A DNA stretch of 64,000 bases, taken from the NCBI GenBank assembly GCA_027485165.1, contig JAIXRN010000014.1, positions 46,953 through 110,952 of the forward strand, written 5' to 3'. Positions within the stretch are counted from its first letter, which is position 1. Every line of letters starts with the position of its first letter. The translations under genes and the position numbers were made by a program. Below the pieces are notes generated by a model. The model was not told where the DNA came from, did not search any database, and was given only the letters and a program-made list of their open reading frames with translations. The DNA comes from Rubrivivax sp. GTDB taxonomy: Bacteria > Pseudomonadota > Gammaproteobacteria > Burkholderiales > Burkholderiaceae_C. Below are positions 1 to 10,023 of this stretch, in pieces.

Positions 1-1728
1 CGCCTGTTCCGCGCCACCAGCGCTGCCGCCAAGCAGCGCTTCGAAGCGGCCGACTGGGCCGGCCAGCAGACCGCGCAGCGCGCCCGCATCGACTTCTACG
101 ACCTGCGCGTGAACGAAGCCGTGGAACGCCTGCGCACCGAATTCAAGGTCGCTGAACTGTCGCAGGACAGCTGGCAGCAGGCCAAGCTGCACTACATCGG
201 CCTGCTCACCAACCACCACCAGCCCGAACTGGCCGAGACCTTTTTCAATTCCGTCACGGCCAAGGTGCTGGACCGCAGCTACTACAAGAACGACTTCATC
301 TTCGTGCGCCCGGCGGTCAGCACCGAATACATCGAAAACGACGCCCCAGCGTCGATGCCCACCTACCGCGCCTACTACCCCAGCAAGGCCAACCTGTTCG
401 ATACCTGGCGGCGCATCATCGACAACTTCCAGCTTGCGCTGCCGTTCGAAGACCTGGACCGCGACGTGGCCCAGGTGGTGGAAGCCATGGGTTCTGAACT
501 GGGCGGTTTCCGGCCACGGCCCAATTTCCAGATCCAGGTGCTGTCCAGCCTGTTCTACCGGAACAAAGGCGCCTACGTGGTGGGCAAGATCATCAACGGC
601 TTCAACGAAACGCCCTTTGCCCTGCCCATCGTGCATGTGGAAGGCGAGGGCCGCGCGGGCCCAGGGCCGCTGGTGATCGACGCCGCGCTGTTCGGCGAAG
701 ACGAGCTGCTGTTGATCTTCAGCTATGCCCGCGCCTACTTCATGGTGGACATGGAGATTCCGTCGGCCACGGTGCAGTTTCTGCGCAGCCTGATGCCACG
801 CAAGCCGCGCGCCGAGCTCTACAACAGCCTGGGCCTGCAGAAGCACGGCAAGAACCTGTTCTACCGCGACTTCCTGGCCCACCTGCGCCATTCGTCAGAC
901 AAGTTCCGCATCGCCCCTGGCATCAAGGGCATGGTGATGCTGGTCTTCGACCTGCCGTCCTTCCCCTACGTCTTCAAGCTCATCAAGGACTTCTACCCGG
1001 CGCCCAAGGACACCACGCGCGAACAGATCAAGAGCAAGTACCTGCTGGTCAAGCAGCACGACCGCGTGGGCCGCATGGCTGATACGCTGGAATACAGCAC
1101 CGTGGCCTTCCCCCGCCACCGCTTCGAGGAAGAGCTGATCGCCGAGCTGCAGCACTTCTGCCCCAGCTTGCTGGAATTCGGCGTGCGCGATGGGCTGGAG
1201 GTGATCCTGATCAAGCACCTCTACATCGAGCGGCGCATGATCCCGCTGAACATGTACCTGCAGGAAGCCACGCCCGAGCAGATGGCGCACGCGGTGCAGG
1301 AATACGGCAACGCGATCAAGGACCTGGTGGCCGCCAATATCTTCCCCGGCGACATGCTCTGGAAAAACTTCGGCGTCACGCGCCACGGCAAGGTGGTGTT
1401 CTACGACTACGACGAGATCGAATACATCACCGACTGCAACTTCCGCCGCGTGCCCGCGCCGCGCCATGAAGAGGACGAGATGAGCGGCGAAATCTGGTAT
1501 TCGGTCGGCCCGAAGGACGTGTTCCCGGAGACCTTCGGCCCCTTTCTTTTGGGCAACCCTCAGGTTCGTGAAACCTTCATGGCCCACCATGCCGACCTGC
1601 TGGACGCCGGTTTCTGGCAGTTGCACAAGGAACGCATCGTCGCGGGCCATGTGCACGACGTCTTCCCTTACGAACCCCACAAGCGTTTCATCGCGCAGCG
1701 CCGGCGCGCTGCGGCCCCCGGCGCCTGA
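1..1728 (+). CDS. aceK: Isocitrate dehydrogenase kinase/phosphatase (5' end outside window)
   Basis: AceK phosphorylates and dephosphorylates isocitrate dehydrogenase and so sets carbon flow between the TCA cycle and the glyoxylate bypass during growth on acetate. The frame is open from base 1: the residues before the first internal GTG at 109 ([11 protein letters not shown]) match the family's N-terminal region, so the true start lies left of the window and roughly 25-35 residues are missing. Family hallmarks are the ATP-site lysine region [10 protein letters not shown] and the catalytic loop [20 protein letters not shown] followed by DEI. 575 codons are visible against about 580-610 in the family. 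The gene ends 51 nt before a thiolase gene. Identification is secure; only the left edge is open. Confidence 0.96.
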   Translation, partial: RLFRATSAAAKQRFEAADWAGQQTAQRARIDFYDLRVNEAVERLRTEFKVAELSQDSWQQAKLHYIGLLTNHHQPELAETFFNSVTAKVLDRSYYKNDFIFVRPAVSTEYIENDAPASMPTYRAYYPSKANLFDTWRRIIDNFQLALPFEDLDRDVAQVVEAMGSELGGFRPRPNFQIQVLSSLFYRNKGAYVVGKIINGFNETPFALPIVHVEGEGRAGPGPLVIDAALFGEDELLLIFSYARAYFMVDMEIPSATVQFLRSLMPRKPRAELYNSLGLQKHGKNLFYRDFLAHLRHSSDKFRIAPGIKGMVMLVFDLPSFPYVFKLIKDFYPAPKDTTREQIKSKYLLVKQHDRVGRMADTLEYSTVAFPRHRFEEELIAELQHFCPSLLEFGVRDGLEVILIKHLYIERRMIPLNMYLQEATPEQMAHAVQEYGNAIKDLVAANIFPGDMLWKNFGVTRHGKVVFYDYDEIEYITDCNFRRVPAPRHEEDEMSGEIWYSVGPKDVFPETFGPFLLGNPQVRETFMAHHADLLDAGFWQLHKERIVAGHVHDVFPYEPHKRFIAQRRRAAAPGA

Positions 1729-1779
1729 ACATGCAGGCGCATCACCCCACTGCACCACCACCCCCTGAAGGAGCCCGTC

Positions 1780-2958
1780 ATGGCTGAATCCATCGTCATC
1801 GTTTCCGCTGCCCGCACGCCCATCGGAGGCCTGCTGGGCGACTTTTCTGGCCTGCAGGCCTGGGAACTGGGCGCCGTGGCCGTGAAGGCGGCGGTCGAAC
1901 GCGCCGGTGTGCCCGGCGACGCCTTCGACGAAGTGCTGCTGGGCAACTGCCTGATGGCCGGCCAGGGCCAGGCCCCGGCGCGCCAGGCCATGCGCCGCGC
2001 CGGCCTGCCCGACAGCGTGGGGGCCGTCACGCTGACGAAGATGTGCGGCAGCGGCATGCGCGCGATGATGTTCGCGCACGACATGCTGGCCGCTGGCAGT
2101 GCCAGCGCCATGGTGGCCGGCGGCATGGAAAGCATGACCAACGCCCCGCACCTGATGTTCGCGCGCAAGGGCGTGCGCTACGGCGCGGCGCAGATGTTCG
2201 ACCACATGGCCCTGGACGGCCTGGAAGACGCCTACGTGCGCGGTCAGGCCATGGGCGTGTTTGCCGAGCAGTGCGTGGCCAAGTACCAGTTCACGCGCGA
2301 AGCGCAGGACGCCTTTGCCATCGCCAGCACCCAGCGCAGCAAGCAGGCCAACGAAGACGGCAGCTTCGACTGGGAAATGGCCCCGGTCACCCTGCAGGGC
2401 AAGGGCGGCGAAACCCTGGTCAAGCACGACGAGCAGCCCTTCAAGGCCAAGCTGGACAAGATCCCCGGCCTGAAGCCGGCGTTCAAGAAGGACGGCACCA
2501 TCACCGCGGCCAACGCCAGCAGCATCAGCGACGGCGCCGCCGCCCTGGTGCTGGTGCGCGAAAGCACGGCTGTGCAAATGGGCCTGAAGCCGCTGGCACG
2601 CATCGTCAGCCATGCTGTGCATGCGCAGGCGCCGGACTGGTTCACGACCGCACCCGTGGGCGCGATCGAGAAGGTGCTGAAGAAGGCCGGCTGGCAGGCC
2701 GGCCAGGTGGACCTGTGGGAAGTGAACGAGGCCTTCGCCGCCGTCACCATGGCCGCGATGACGGAATTCAAGCTGGCGCACGAGATCGTCAACGTGCACG
2801 GCGGCGCCTGCGCGCTGGGTCACCCCATCGGCGCGAGCGGCGCGCGCATCGTCGTCACCCTGCTGGGCGCGCTGCGCAAGCAGGGCAAGAAGCGTGGCGT
2901 CGCGGCACTGTGCATCGGCGGCGGCGAGGCCACGGCGATGGCGGTCGAGCTGCTGTGA
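1780..2958 (+). CDS. Acetyl-CoA C-acetyltransferase (thiolase)
   Basis: A 392-residue thiolase that condenses two acetyl-CoA to acetoacetyl-CoA or cleaves 3-ketoacyl-CoA. The nucleophilic cysteine is C89 (TKMCGSGMRA), and the C-terminal catalytic pair is H348 (GHPIGASGAR) and C378 (CIGGGEATAM). The length is normal. A GAAGGAG ribosome-binding site at 1767-1773 sits six bases before the ATG and fixes the start. Neighbours include a MaoC hydratase and an acyl-CoA dehydrogenase, so a role in short-chain acyl-CoA breakdown is likely. An acetoacetyl-CoA role in PHB synthesis (phaA-like) cannot be excluded from sequence alone. Confidence 0.93.
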   Translation: MAESIVIVSAARTPIGGLLGDFSGLQAWELGAVAVKAAVERAGVPGDAFDEVLLGNCLMAGQGQAPARQAMRRAGLPDSVGAVTLTKMCGSGMRAMMFAHDMLAAGSASAMVAGGMESMTNAPHLMFARKGVRYGAAQMFDHMALDGLEDAYVRGQAMGVFAEQCVAKYQFTREAQDAFAIASTQRSKQANEDGSFDWEMAPVTLQGKGGETLVKHDEQPFKAKLDKIPGLKPAFKKDGTITAANASSISDGAAALVLVRESTAVQMGLKPLARIVSHAVHAQAPDWFTTAPVGAIEKVLKKAGWQAGQVDLWEVNEAFAAVTMAAMTEFKLAHEIVNVHGGACALGHPIGASGARIVVTLLGALRKQGKKRGVAALCIGGGEATAMAVELL

Positions 2959-3027
2959 AGCCCCGGGCCCTGTCACCCGACGCCGGGCGGCGCTGATGGC
3001 GCCGGCTCGTGTGCAGCGGCCCTGGCC

Positions 3028-3753
3028 GTGACCGACCTGCTGCCGGCCCCGGGCCCCGCCGCAGCCTTTGCGCTAGCGGTGCTGGTGGTCAACGCGTCGC
3101 CAGGGCCTGACATGCTGTTGACGATCTCGCGCAGCCTGCAGGGTGGCGTGCGCGCCGGGCTGGCCGCGATGGCGGGTGTCAACGCCGGCTGCGTGCTGCA
3201 CACCCTGGCCGCCGCCTTCGGGCTGGCAGCTGTGCTGGCCGTGGTGCCACTGGCCTTCAGCCTGCTGCAGTGGCTGGGGGTGGCTTATCTGGCCTGGTTG
3301 GGCATCGGGTTGCTGGTGCGGGCCTTCCGGCCGGTGCAGCCGGGGCCCGAGCAAGCAGCAGCGGCCCGGCCGGGCGTTGCCACAGCGGACGCCTTGCCCG
3401 CCGCCAGCACGCTGGCGCCGCAAGCGGCACGGCGCCAGCAGGCACTCTGGCCCAGCTTTCGCGCTGGCCTGTTCACCAATCTGTTGAACCCCAAGGTGGC
3501 GCTGTTCTTCCTGGCTTTCCTGCCACCGTTCGTGCCCACAGGCAGCCCCAGCCGCAGTGCCAGCTTCCTGCTGCTGGGGGGCTGGTTCGTGCTGCAGAAC
3601 ACCGTGCTGATGGCCCTGGTGGCCGTGTTGGCGGCGCAGCTGCGGCGCTGGCAGACTTCAGCCCCGCTGCGGCGTGCAGCCGCAGGGCTTGGGGGCACAC
3701 TGTTTTTGCTGCTGGCCTGGCGGCTGCTGACCGCACGCGCACAGGCCACATGA
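3028..3753 (+). CDS. LysE/RhtB family amino-acid exporter
   Basis: A 241-residue inner-membrane protein with about six hydrophobic segments. Family marks are the N-terminal NASPGPDML motif and the later block NPKVALFFLAFLPPF. Members export amino acids or related small metabolites; the substrate here is unknown. An Ala/Pro/Gln-rich insert (about residues 105-140) lengthens the cytoplasmic loop between the two halves compared with typical 205-210-residue members. GTG at 3028 is the best start because no ATG precedes the first membrane segment. It stands between a thiolase and a MaoC gene without overlapping either. Confidence 0.87.
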   Translation: MTDLLPAPGPAAAFALAVLVVNASPGPDMLLTISRSLQGGVRAGLAAMAGVNAGCVLHTLAAAFGLAAVLAVVPLAFSLLQWLGVAYLAWLGIGLLVRAFRPVQPGPEQAAAARPGVATADALPAASTLAPQAARRQQALWPSFRAGLFTNLLNPKVALFFLAFLPPFVPTGSPSRSASFLLLGGWFVLQNTVLMALVAVLAAQLRRWQTSAPLRRAAAGLGGTLFLLLAWRLLTARAQAT

Positions 3754-3873
3754 AGCGGAGCGCCCTTGTTGAACACTGTCTTGCCCCTGTTTTCGCCCGT
3801 GTGCGGCCCACGCACCCCCACCTTCCCTTGATGCCCCCCGATGCCCCTTGATGCCGTTCCCAAGGCTGCTTCC

Positions 3874-4338
3874 ATGACTCCAGAAGAACAGACCCCGCTC
3901 ATCCGCGTGGGCGAAACCTTCCAGACCCAGGTGCGCTACACGCGCGAGCAGATCGTCCAGTTCGCCCGCCTCACTGGCGACGCCAACCCCCTGCACCACG
4001 ACCGCCAGGCGGCTGAACGCGCCAGCTTCGGCGAGATCATCGCCAGCGGGCAGCAGACCGCCAGCCAGATGATGGGCGCGGTGGCCAGCCACTTCAGCCG
4101 GCGCGAAGACGCCGTGCCGCGCGAGATGCTGTGCCTGAACTTCAACTTCGCCTTCCGCGCACCCATCTTCGCCGAGCAGGACATCGTGATCGCCTGGCGC
4201 GTGAGCGAAGTCGAACGCAACACCAAGCGCGGGGGCTACATCGGCCACCTGGACGGCAGCGCCAGCGTGGCCGGTCGCGCCTGCGTGGTGGGCCGGGGCA
4301 CGGTGCTGGTGTCGCGCGCTGCGGCACGCCTGGCGTGA
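3874..4338 (+). CDS. MaoC-like (R)-specific hydratase/dehydratase
   Basis: A small hot-dog-fold protein of about 154 residues. The segment TGDANPLHHD carries the MaoC/R-hydratase catalytic Asp and His, followed by FGEIIASGQQTAS. Such enzymes hydrate trans-2-enoyl-CoA or act on related thioesters. Two in-frame starts exist: ATG 3841, with no visible ribosome site, and ATG 3874, preceded by an AAGG. I prefer 3874 because homologous sequence begins only after it. The acyl-CoA dehydrogenase gene follows after 48 nt, so the two may be co-transcribed. Confidence 0.83.
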   Translation: MTPEEQTPLIRVGETFQTQVRYTREQIVQFARLTGDANPLHHDRQAAERASFGEIIASGQQTASQMMGAVASHFSRREDAVPREMLCLNFNFAFRAPIFAEQDIVIAWRVSEVERNTKRGGYIGHLDGSASVAGRACVVGRGTVLVSRAAARLA

Positions 4339-4386
4339 ACCGCCGCATCGACCCGACGCCCCTTCACTGACATCCAGGACAAGACC

Positions 4387-5517
4387 ATGCTGCTTTCCGA
4401 AGACCACCTGGCCGTGCAGGACGCCGTGCGCGCTTTCGTGCAGGCCGAAGTCGCCCCCCACGCCGCGGCCTGGGACAAGGGCCACACCTTCCCGAAGGCC
4501 GCGCTGCGCGGCCTGGCCGAACTGGGCTGCTACGGCGTGGCGGTGCCCGCCGAACTGGGCGGTGCGGGGCTGGACTACCTGGCGCTGGCCGTCATCCTGG
4601 AAGAGATTGCGGCCGGCGACGGTGCCACCAGCACCATCGTCAGCGTCAACAACTGCCCGGTCTGCAGCATCCTGATGTCCTATGCCAACGCCGACCAGCA
4701 GCAGCGCTTCCTGTTGCCGCTGGCGCGTGGGCAGATGCTGGGCGCCTTCTGCCTGACCGAACCGCACGTGGGCAGCGAAGCCGGCGGTTTGAAGACCACG
4801 GCGGTCCGTGACGGCGACGATTACCTCATCAACGGCGTCAAGCAGTTCATCACCAGCGGCAAGAACGGCGACGTGGCCATCGTCATGGCGGTGACCGACA
4901 AGGCTGCGGGCAAGAAGGGCATCAGCGCCTTCCTGGTGCCCACCGCGACACCGGGTTACACCGTGGCACGTGTCGAAGACAAGCTGGGCCAGCACGCCAG
5001 CGACACGGCGCAGATCCTGTTCGACAACTGCCGCGTGCCGGCCGCCAACCGGCTGGGCGAAGAAGGGCAGGGGCTGAAGATCGCGCTGTCGGGCCTGGAA
5101 GGCGGGCGCATCGGCATCGCCAGCCAGGCCCTGGGCATGGCGCGCGCCGCGTTCGAAGCGGCCTTGGCCTACAGCAAGGACCGCACGAGCTTTGGCCAGC
5201 CCATCTTTCAGCACCAGGCGGTGCAGTTCAAGCTGGCCGACATGGCCACGCAGCTGGAATGCGCGCGCCAGCTCATCCACCACGCTGCGGCGCTGAAGGA
5301 CGCCGGCCGCCCTTGCCTGAAGGAAGCCGCGATGGCCAAGCTCTACGCCAGCGAAATGGCCGAGCGCGTGTGCAGCGACGCCATCCAGGTCTTCGGCGGC
5401 TATGGCTACGTCAGCGACTTTCCGGTCGAACGCATCTATCGCGACGTGCGCGTGTGCCAGATCTACGAAGGCACGTCTGAAGTGCAGAAGATCCTGATCG
5501 GCCGCGCACTGGCCTGA
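4387..5517 (+). CDS. Acyl-CoA dehydrogenase (short/branched chain type)
   Basis: A 376-residue FAD-dependent acyl-CoA dehydrogenase that oxidises acyl-CoA to 2-enoyl-CoA and passes electrons to ETF. The flavin/substrate signatures GAFCLTEPHVGSEAGG and QFITSGKNGD are present. The catalytic base is E361 in the C-terminal YEGTSEVQ, as in butyryl and medium-chain enzymes. Isovaleryl-CoA dehydrogenases place the base elsewhere, so this is probably not LiuA even though liu genes lie downstream. Length and start (ATG after GGACAAGACC) are ordinary. It probably works with the MaoC hydratase and thiolase upstream. Confidence 0.92.
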   Translation: MLLSEDHLAVQDAVRAFVQAEVAPHAAAWDKGHTFPKAALRGLAELGCYGVAVPAELGGAGLDYLALAVILEEIAAGDGATSTIVSVNNCPVCSILMSYANADQQQRFLLPLARGQMLGAFCLTEPHVGSEAGGLKTTAVRDGDDYLINGVKQFITSGKNGDVAIVMAVTDKAAGKKGISAFLVPTATPGYTVARVEDKLGQHASDTAQILFDNCRVPAANRLGEEGQGLKIALSGLEGGRIGIASQALGMARAAFEAALAYSKDRTSFGQPIFQHQAVQFKLADMATQLECARQLIHHAAALKDAGRPCLKEAAMAKLYASEMAERVCSDAIQVFGGYGYVSDFPVERIYRDVRVCQIYEGTSEVQKILIGRALA

Positions 5518-5565
5518 GGCCTGGCCTGAAGCCTGGCCCCAAGCATTCCGCATCAGCCCCTGCGC

Positions 5566-6990
5566 GTGAGCGAGACTTTCCATGAAGACGCGGCCCGCCG
5601 CGTGCTGATGCTGCAGGCCTTCGAGACCGCCGCCAGCGACAGCCCGCTGTGGACGCCCGAAGACCGCGCCTGGGCCACGCGGCTGGCGCGCGAGACCGGT
5701 GCCGCCGACCTGCCCCCTGCGCAGGCCCTGGACCAGCGCGCCCGCCATGCGCTGCAGCGGCTTGCGCCGCGCGAAGCCGCGGTGCCCAGGCGGCTGGGCC
5801 TGCGCATGTGGCAGACGGCCTGGGTGCCGGCGGTGCTGGGGCTGGCCTTCGTCGCCGGCATCGCCGTCGATGCGATTGGCGGCACGCAGCGCATCAATCT
5901 GCTGGCTCCGCCAGTCTGGGTGGTGATCCTGTGGAACCTGGTCGTCTACGTCGGCCTGCTGGTGCCGCGGCCTGAGGCGCCGCGCGGCCTGCGCGCGCTG
6001 CTGGCGCGGCGGCTGGTGGGGGGCAACAGTGGGGGTAGCAACGCGCGGGTGCCGCTGCGTGCCTACGCTGCAGCCTGGGCCCAGGCCAGCCTGCCGCTGA
6101 CAGCTTCGCGCGCCGGGGTGTTGTTGCACGTGGCCGCGGCCGCGCTGGCGCTGGGCCTGGTGGCGGGCCTGTATGGGCGCGGCCTGGTGCTGGACTACCG
6201 CGTCGGCTGGGAAAGCACCTTCCTGGACCCCGCCGCGGTGCGCGCCGCACTGGCCGCGCTGCTGTGGCCGGCCACGGCAGCGACCGGCATCGCGGTGCCC
6301 GACGCGGCCGCCATCGAGGCCCTGCGCCTGACCCCGGGCGTGGCCGCCACCGCCAGCGCGGCCGACTGGATCCACCTGTACGCCGCGATGCTGGGGCTGT
6401 TCGTGATCGCGCCGCGTGTGGTGCTGGCGCTGATGGCCGGTTCGCGTGCGGCCTGGCGCGCGCGCCACCTGAGCCTGCCGCTGCAGGACCCTTACTTTCA
6501 ACGCCTGTTGCGCGAACTGCAAGGCGCCAGGGCCCAGGTGCAGGTGTTGCCACACGGCGCCGCGCCCAGCCCGCAGGCCACGCTGGCGCTGCGCGAGTGG
6601 CTGGCCGCGGCCTGCGGCGCAGGCCTGCAGCTGCGCCTGGCCGAGCCCACGGCCTACGGCCAGGAAGAACACGCCGCGGCCGCCGAGCCCGGCACCACGC
6701 TGCGGGTGCTGTTGGTCGACTTGGGCAGCACGCCCGAAGACGACACCCAGGGCCGCCTACTGGCCACGCTGAAGGCGCAACACGAAGCGCCCGGCGCGGC
6801 ACGGCTGGTGCTGGCCGACGAAGCCGCCTTCTGCCGCCGCTTCGCCCAGCTGCCCGACCGTCTGGCTGAACGCCGTGCTGCCTGGCAGGCGTTCGCCGCG
6901 CAGCATGGCGCTGCCTTCCTGGGCGTGAACCTCGAGCACCCGGACACCGCACAGGCCGAAGCACGCCTGCAGGCGGCGTTGCAGCGATGA
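5566..6990 (+). CDS. DUF2868 membrane protein
   Basis: A 474-residue protein of the DUF2868 family, function unknown. It has a soluble N-terminal stretch (about 1-80), then four hydrophobic segments near residues 88-105, 110-130, 185-205 and 270-290, and a C-terminal soluble domain of about 170 residues. The start is GTG 5566. Its stop codon overlaps the start of the DUF3482 GTPase by 4 nt (ATGA), so the two are translationally coupled. In proteobacteria these two families usually occur as a pair, which suggests a membrane-anchored GTPase complex of unknown job. Confidence 0.85.
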   Translation: MSETFHEDAARRVLMLQAFETAASDSPLWTPEDRAWATRLARETGAADLPPAQALDQRARHALQRLAPREAAVPRRLGLRMWQTAWVPAVLGLAFVAGIAVDAIGGTQRINLLAPPVWVVILWNLVVYVGLLVPRPEAPRGLRALLARRLVGGNSGGSNARVPLRAYAAAWAQASLPLTASRAGVLLHVAAAALALGLVAGLYGRGLVLDYRVGWESTFLDPAAVRAALAALLWPATAATGIAVPDAAAIEALRLTPGVAATASAADWIHLYAAMLGLFVIAPRVVLALMAGSRAAWRARHLSLPLQDPYFQRLLRELQGARAQVQVLPHGAAPSPQATLALREWLAAACGAGLQLRLAEPTAYGQEEHAAAAEPGTTLRVLLVDLGSTPEDDTQGRLLATLKAQHEAPGAARLVLADEAAFCRRFAQLPDRLAERRAAWQAFAAQHGAAFLGVNLEHPDTAQAEARLQAALQR

Positions 6991-8543
6991 GCACCATCAC
7001 CCTCAGCCTGGTGAGCCACACCAACGTCGGCAAGACGACGCTGGCGCGCACCCTGCTGGGGGCCGATGTCGGCGAAGTGCGTGACGCGCCGCATGTGACC
7101 GAATTCGCCGACGGCCACGAGCTCATCGCCACCGACCAGGGCGACCGCCTGCGGCTGTGGGACACCCCGGGCTTCGGCGACAGCGCGCGCCTGGCCAGGC
7201 GGCTGCTGGGCAGCAGCAACCCCATCGGCTGGTTCCTCAGCCAGGTCTGGGACCGCTGGGCCGACCGCGGCTTCTGGGCCAGCCAGCAGGCCATGCGCCA
7301 TGTGCAGGCCGAAAGCGATGTCGTGCTGTACCTCGTCAATGCCAGCGAGAGCCCCGCCGCTGCCGGTTACGTCGCGCCCGAGATGGACCTGCTGGCCTGG
7401 GTCGGCAAGCCGGTGCTGGTGCTGCTGAACCAGCTGGGCGAACCGCAGGCCCCGGACCAGGAAGCCGCCGACGTGCAAGCCTGGCGCCAGCACCTGGCGC
7501 GCTGGCCGCAGGTGCAGGCGGTGCTGCCGCTGGACGCCTTTGCGCGCTGCTGGGTGCATGAACAGACGCTGCTGCAGGCCGTGCAGCAGCGCCTGCAGGG
7601 TGACCAGGCCGCGGCCATGGCGCGCCTGGCTGCCGCCTGGGCGCTGCGCAACCAGCAGCGCTTCGATGGGTCGCTGCAGGTGCTGGCGGCAAGCCTGGCG
7701 CGCATGGCCCTGGCCCGCACAGCAGCGGTTGAAGGCCCGGGCCTGCGCGACCGCTTGCGCCAGATGGGCAGCAACCTGGGTGCGGCGCTTTCCGGTGGCC
7801 CGGGCGCTGGCAGCGTCCACGCCCAGGCCGACGCCGCCGCCCGTGATGGCAGCCTTTCGTCCAGCCCATCCAACCCATCCAGCCCGGCCGCCACCCCGGC
7901 CGAACAGGCCCTGGCCGCCCTCTTGCAGGCCGAGGTGCAGGCCAGCACCGACGCGCTGCTGGCACTGCACGGCCTGGCCGGGCGCGCGCGCGCCGACATC
8001 CTGCAGCGCGTGGCCGGCCAGTTCGCATTGCGCCAGCGGGTGCCCGAAGGCAAGGCCGCGCTGGTGGGCGGCGCCGTCACCGGTGCACTGGCCGGGCTGA
8101 AGGCCGACATCGCCAGCGGCGGTCTGACGCTGGGCGGCGGCCTGATCGCCGGCGCGCTGCTGGGCGCGCTGGGCGCTGCTGGCGTGGCGCGCGGCGTGAA
8201 CGTGGTGCGCGGCACCGACCAGAGCTGGCTGCGCGTGGCCGACGAGGCGATGGCTGCACTGGTCGAATCGGCCGTGCTGCGCTATCTGGCGGTGGCCCAT
8301 TTCGGCCGCGGCCGCGGCCAATGGGTGCAGGGCGAAGCGCCGCCCCACTGGCCGGCCACGGTGGCCGCCGTGCTGCAGGCGCAGCAGCCGGCCTGGCAGA
8401 CGCTGTGGGCCGCACGCGACCCCAAGGCGGCAGACGCCGACCCGCTGGCGCTGGCCGCGCAACTGCAGCCCTTGCTGGCTGCGGCGGTGCGCAGCACCCT
8501 GGCCCGGCTGTATCCCAGCGCCACCCATAATTCCGCTGCATGA
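6987..8543 (+). CDS. DUF3482 GTPase
   Basis: A 518-residue protein with an N-terminal GTPase domain and a C-terminal DUF3482 region. The P-loop is SHTNVGKTTLAR (about residues 9-20), the G3 motif is DTPGF, and a degenerate G4 motif, NQLG, stands in place of NKxD. The C-terminal half has a glycine-rich hydrophobic stretch (about 365-400) that could insert into or associate with the membrane. It overlaps the DUF2868 gene by 4 nt upstream and trkA by 4 nt downstream, so it lies mid-operon. The NKxD substitution makes guanine specificity uncertain. Confidence 0.87.
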   Translation: MSTITLSLVSHTNVGKTTLARTLLGADVGEVRDAPHVTEFADGHELIATDQGDRLRLWDTPGFGDSARLARRLLGSSNPIGWFLSQVWDRWADRGFWASQQAMRHVQAESDVVLYLVNASESPAAAGYVAPEMDLLAWVGKPVLVLLNQLGEPQAPDQEAADVQAWRQHLARWPQVQAVLPLDAFARCWVHEQTLLQAVQQRLQGDQAAAMARLAAAWALRNQQRFDGSLQVLAASLARMALARTAAVEGPGLRDRLRQMGSNLGAALSGGPGAGSVHAQADAAARDGSLSSSPSNPSSPAATPAEQALAALLQAEVQASTDALLALHGLAGRARADILQRVAGQFALRQRVPEGKAALVGGAVTGALAGLKADIASGGLTLGGGLIAGALLGALGAAGVARGVNVVRGTDQSWLRVADEAMAALVESAVLRYLAVAHFGRGRGQWVQGEAPPHWPATVAAVLQAQQPAWQTLWAARDPKAADADPLALAAQLQPLLAAAVRSTLARLYPSATHNSAA

Positions 8544-9979
8544 AGATCGTCATCCTCGGGGCCGGCCGCGTCGGCGAAAGCGTGGCAGAGAGCCTGGTCT
8601 CTGAGCAGAACGACATCACCCTGATCGACACCGACCCGGCCCGTCTGCACGCGCTGCAGGAAAGGCTGGACCTGCGCGGTGTGGTCGGCAACGGCATCCA
8701 GCCCAGCGTGCTGCGCGAAGCCGGCATCGAAGACGCCGACATGCTGATTTCGTGCGCGCCGATGGACGAGACCAACCTGGTGGTCTGCAAGGTCGGGCAC
8801 GACCTGTTCAACGTGCCCACCACCATCGCGCGCATCCGCAGCCCTGAATTCCAGAACGGCAGCCCGCTGCTGGGCAAGGCAGGCTTCGCGGTCGATGAAG
8901 TGATCTGCCCCGAGCAGAGCGTCACCGCCTACATCCGCAAGCTCGTCGAATACCCCGAAGCCCTGCAGGTGCTGGAATTCGCGCACGGGCTGGTCAGCCT
9001 GATCGCCGTGCGCGCCGTGGCTGGCGGGCCGCTGGTGCAACACACGCTGGCCGAGATCCCGCAGCTGCTGCCCGACATCGATCTGCGCATCGTCGCCATC
9101 TACCGCCAGCAGGGCGGGCGCGAAAGCGTGGTGACGGACCTGCGCGGCGACACGCGCGTGGAACCGGGCGATGAAGTCTTCGTGCTCGCCGCCACCGAAC
9201 ACATCCGCAGCGTGCTGAGCGTGCTGCGCAAGCGCGACGACCCCGTCAAGCGCGTGATGATTGCCGGCGGCGGCCGGGTGGGCTTGCGCCTGGCGCGCGA
9301 GATCCAGGACCGCTACCAGGTCAAGCTGATCGAGACCGACCGCAAGCGCTGCGAATACCTGGTCAGCCAGTTGAACAGCGCCGTGTTGGTGCTGCAGGGC
9401 GACAGCACCGACGAAGACCTGATGGAAGACGAGAACGTCCGCGAGATGGACCTCTTCCTGGCCCTGACCAGCGACGACGAAGACAACATCATGGCCTGCC
9501 TGCTGGCCAAGCGCATGGGTGCCAAGCGGGTGTTCGCGCTCATCAACCGCCAGGCCTATGCCGACCTGGTGCAGGGCACCACCATCGACATCGCCATCTC
9601 GCCGGCGCATGCGGTACTGGGTGAGTTGCTGGCCTTCGTGCGGCGCGGCGACGTCGAAGCCGTGCACAGCTTGCGCCGCGGCGCCGCCGAAGCACTGGAA
9701 GGCATCGTGCGCGGCGACCGCACCACCTGCCGCATGGCCGGGCGGCGGCTGGAGCAGATCGAGATGCCCGACGGTGCGCAGATCGGCGCCATCGTGCGCG
9801 GCCTGCACCGCCCCGACGGCAGCGAAGCCGCCGAGGGCGACGCCCGGCCGCAGGTGCTGATCGCCCACCACGACACCGTGGTGCAGCCGCTGGACCACGT
9901 CATCGTGTTCATCCCGCGCAAGCGCAGCATCCCGGCCGTGGAACGCTTGTTCCAGGTCACTGCCACCTTCTTCGGCTGA
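8540..9979 (+). CDS. trkA: Trk potassium-uptake regulatory subunit TrkA
   Basis: A 479-residue cytoplasmic NAD-binding regulator that gates the TrkH potassium channel. It has two tandem RCK units, each opening with a Rossmann motif: VILGAGRVGESVAE at residue 4 and VMIAGGGRVGLRLA near residue 240. Each is followed by a TrkA-C subdomain (for example VEPGDEVFVLA). The start ATG overlaps the stop of the upstream GTPase gene (ATGA), and trkH follows 44 nt later. Length and architecture are typical. Confidence 0.96.
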   Translation: MKIVILGAGRVGESVAESLVSEQNDITLIDTDPARLHALQERLDLRGVVGNGIQPSVLREAGIEDADMLISCAPMDETNLVVCKVGHDLFNVPTTIARIRSPEFQNGSPLLGKAGFAVDEVICPEQSVTAYIRKLVEYPEALQVLEFAHGLVSLIAVRAVAGGPLVQHTLAEIPQLLPDIDLRIVAIYRQQGGRESVVTDLRGDTRVEPGDEVFVLAATEHIRSVLSVLRKRDDPVKRVMIAGGGRVGLRLAREIQDRYQVKLIETDRKRCEYLVSQLNSAVLVLQGDSTDEDLMEDENVREMDLFLALTSDDEDNIMACLLAKRMGAKRVFALINRQAYADLVQGTTIDIAISPAHAVLGELLAFVRRGDVEAVHSLRRGAAEALEGIVRGDRTTCRMAGRRLEQIEMPDGAQIGAIVRGLHRPDGSEAAEGDARPQVLIAHHDTVVQPLDHVIVFIPRKRSIPAVERLFQVTATFFG

Positions 9980-10023
9980 TGTTGGCTTGCGGCCCGCGCT
10001 GAGACCTGCCCCGTGAACCGTTC

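Noticed and set aside
4387..5517. Acyl-CoA dehydrogenase as isovaleryl-CoA dehydrogenase (LiuA)
   Set aside because: The catalytic Glu is in the C-terminal YEGTSEVQ position of butyryl-type enzymes, and the gene is 8 kb from liuB with unrelated genes between.
3658..6672. Very long open frame on the minus strand (about 1000 codons) opposite the MaoC, acyl-CoA dehydrogenase and DUF2868 genes
   Set aside because: Its translation is His/Gln/Arg/Gly-rich low-complexity text with no family motif, and the opposite strand encodes recognised proteins. In GC-rich DNA such antisense frames lack stops by chance.
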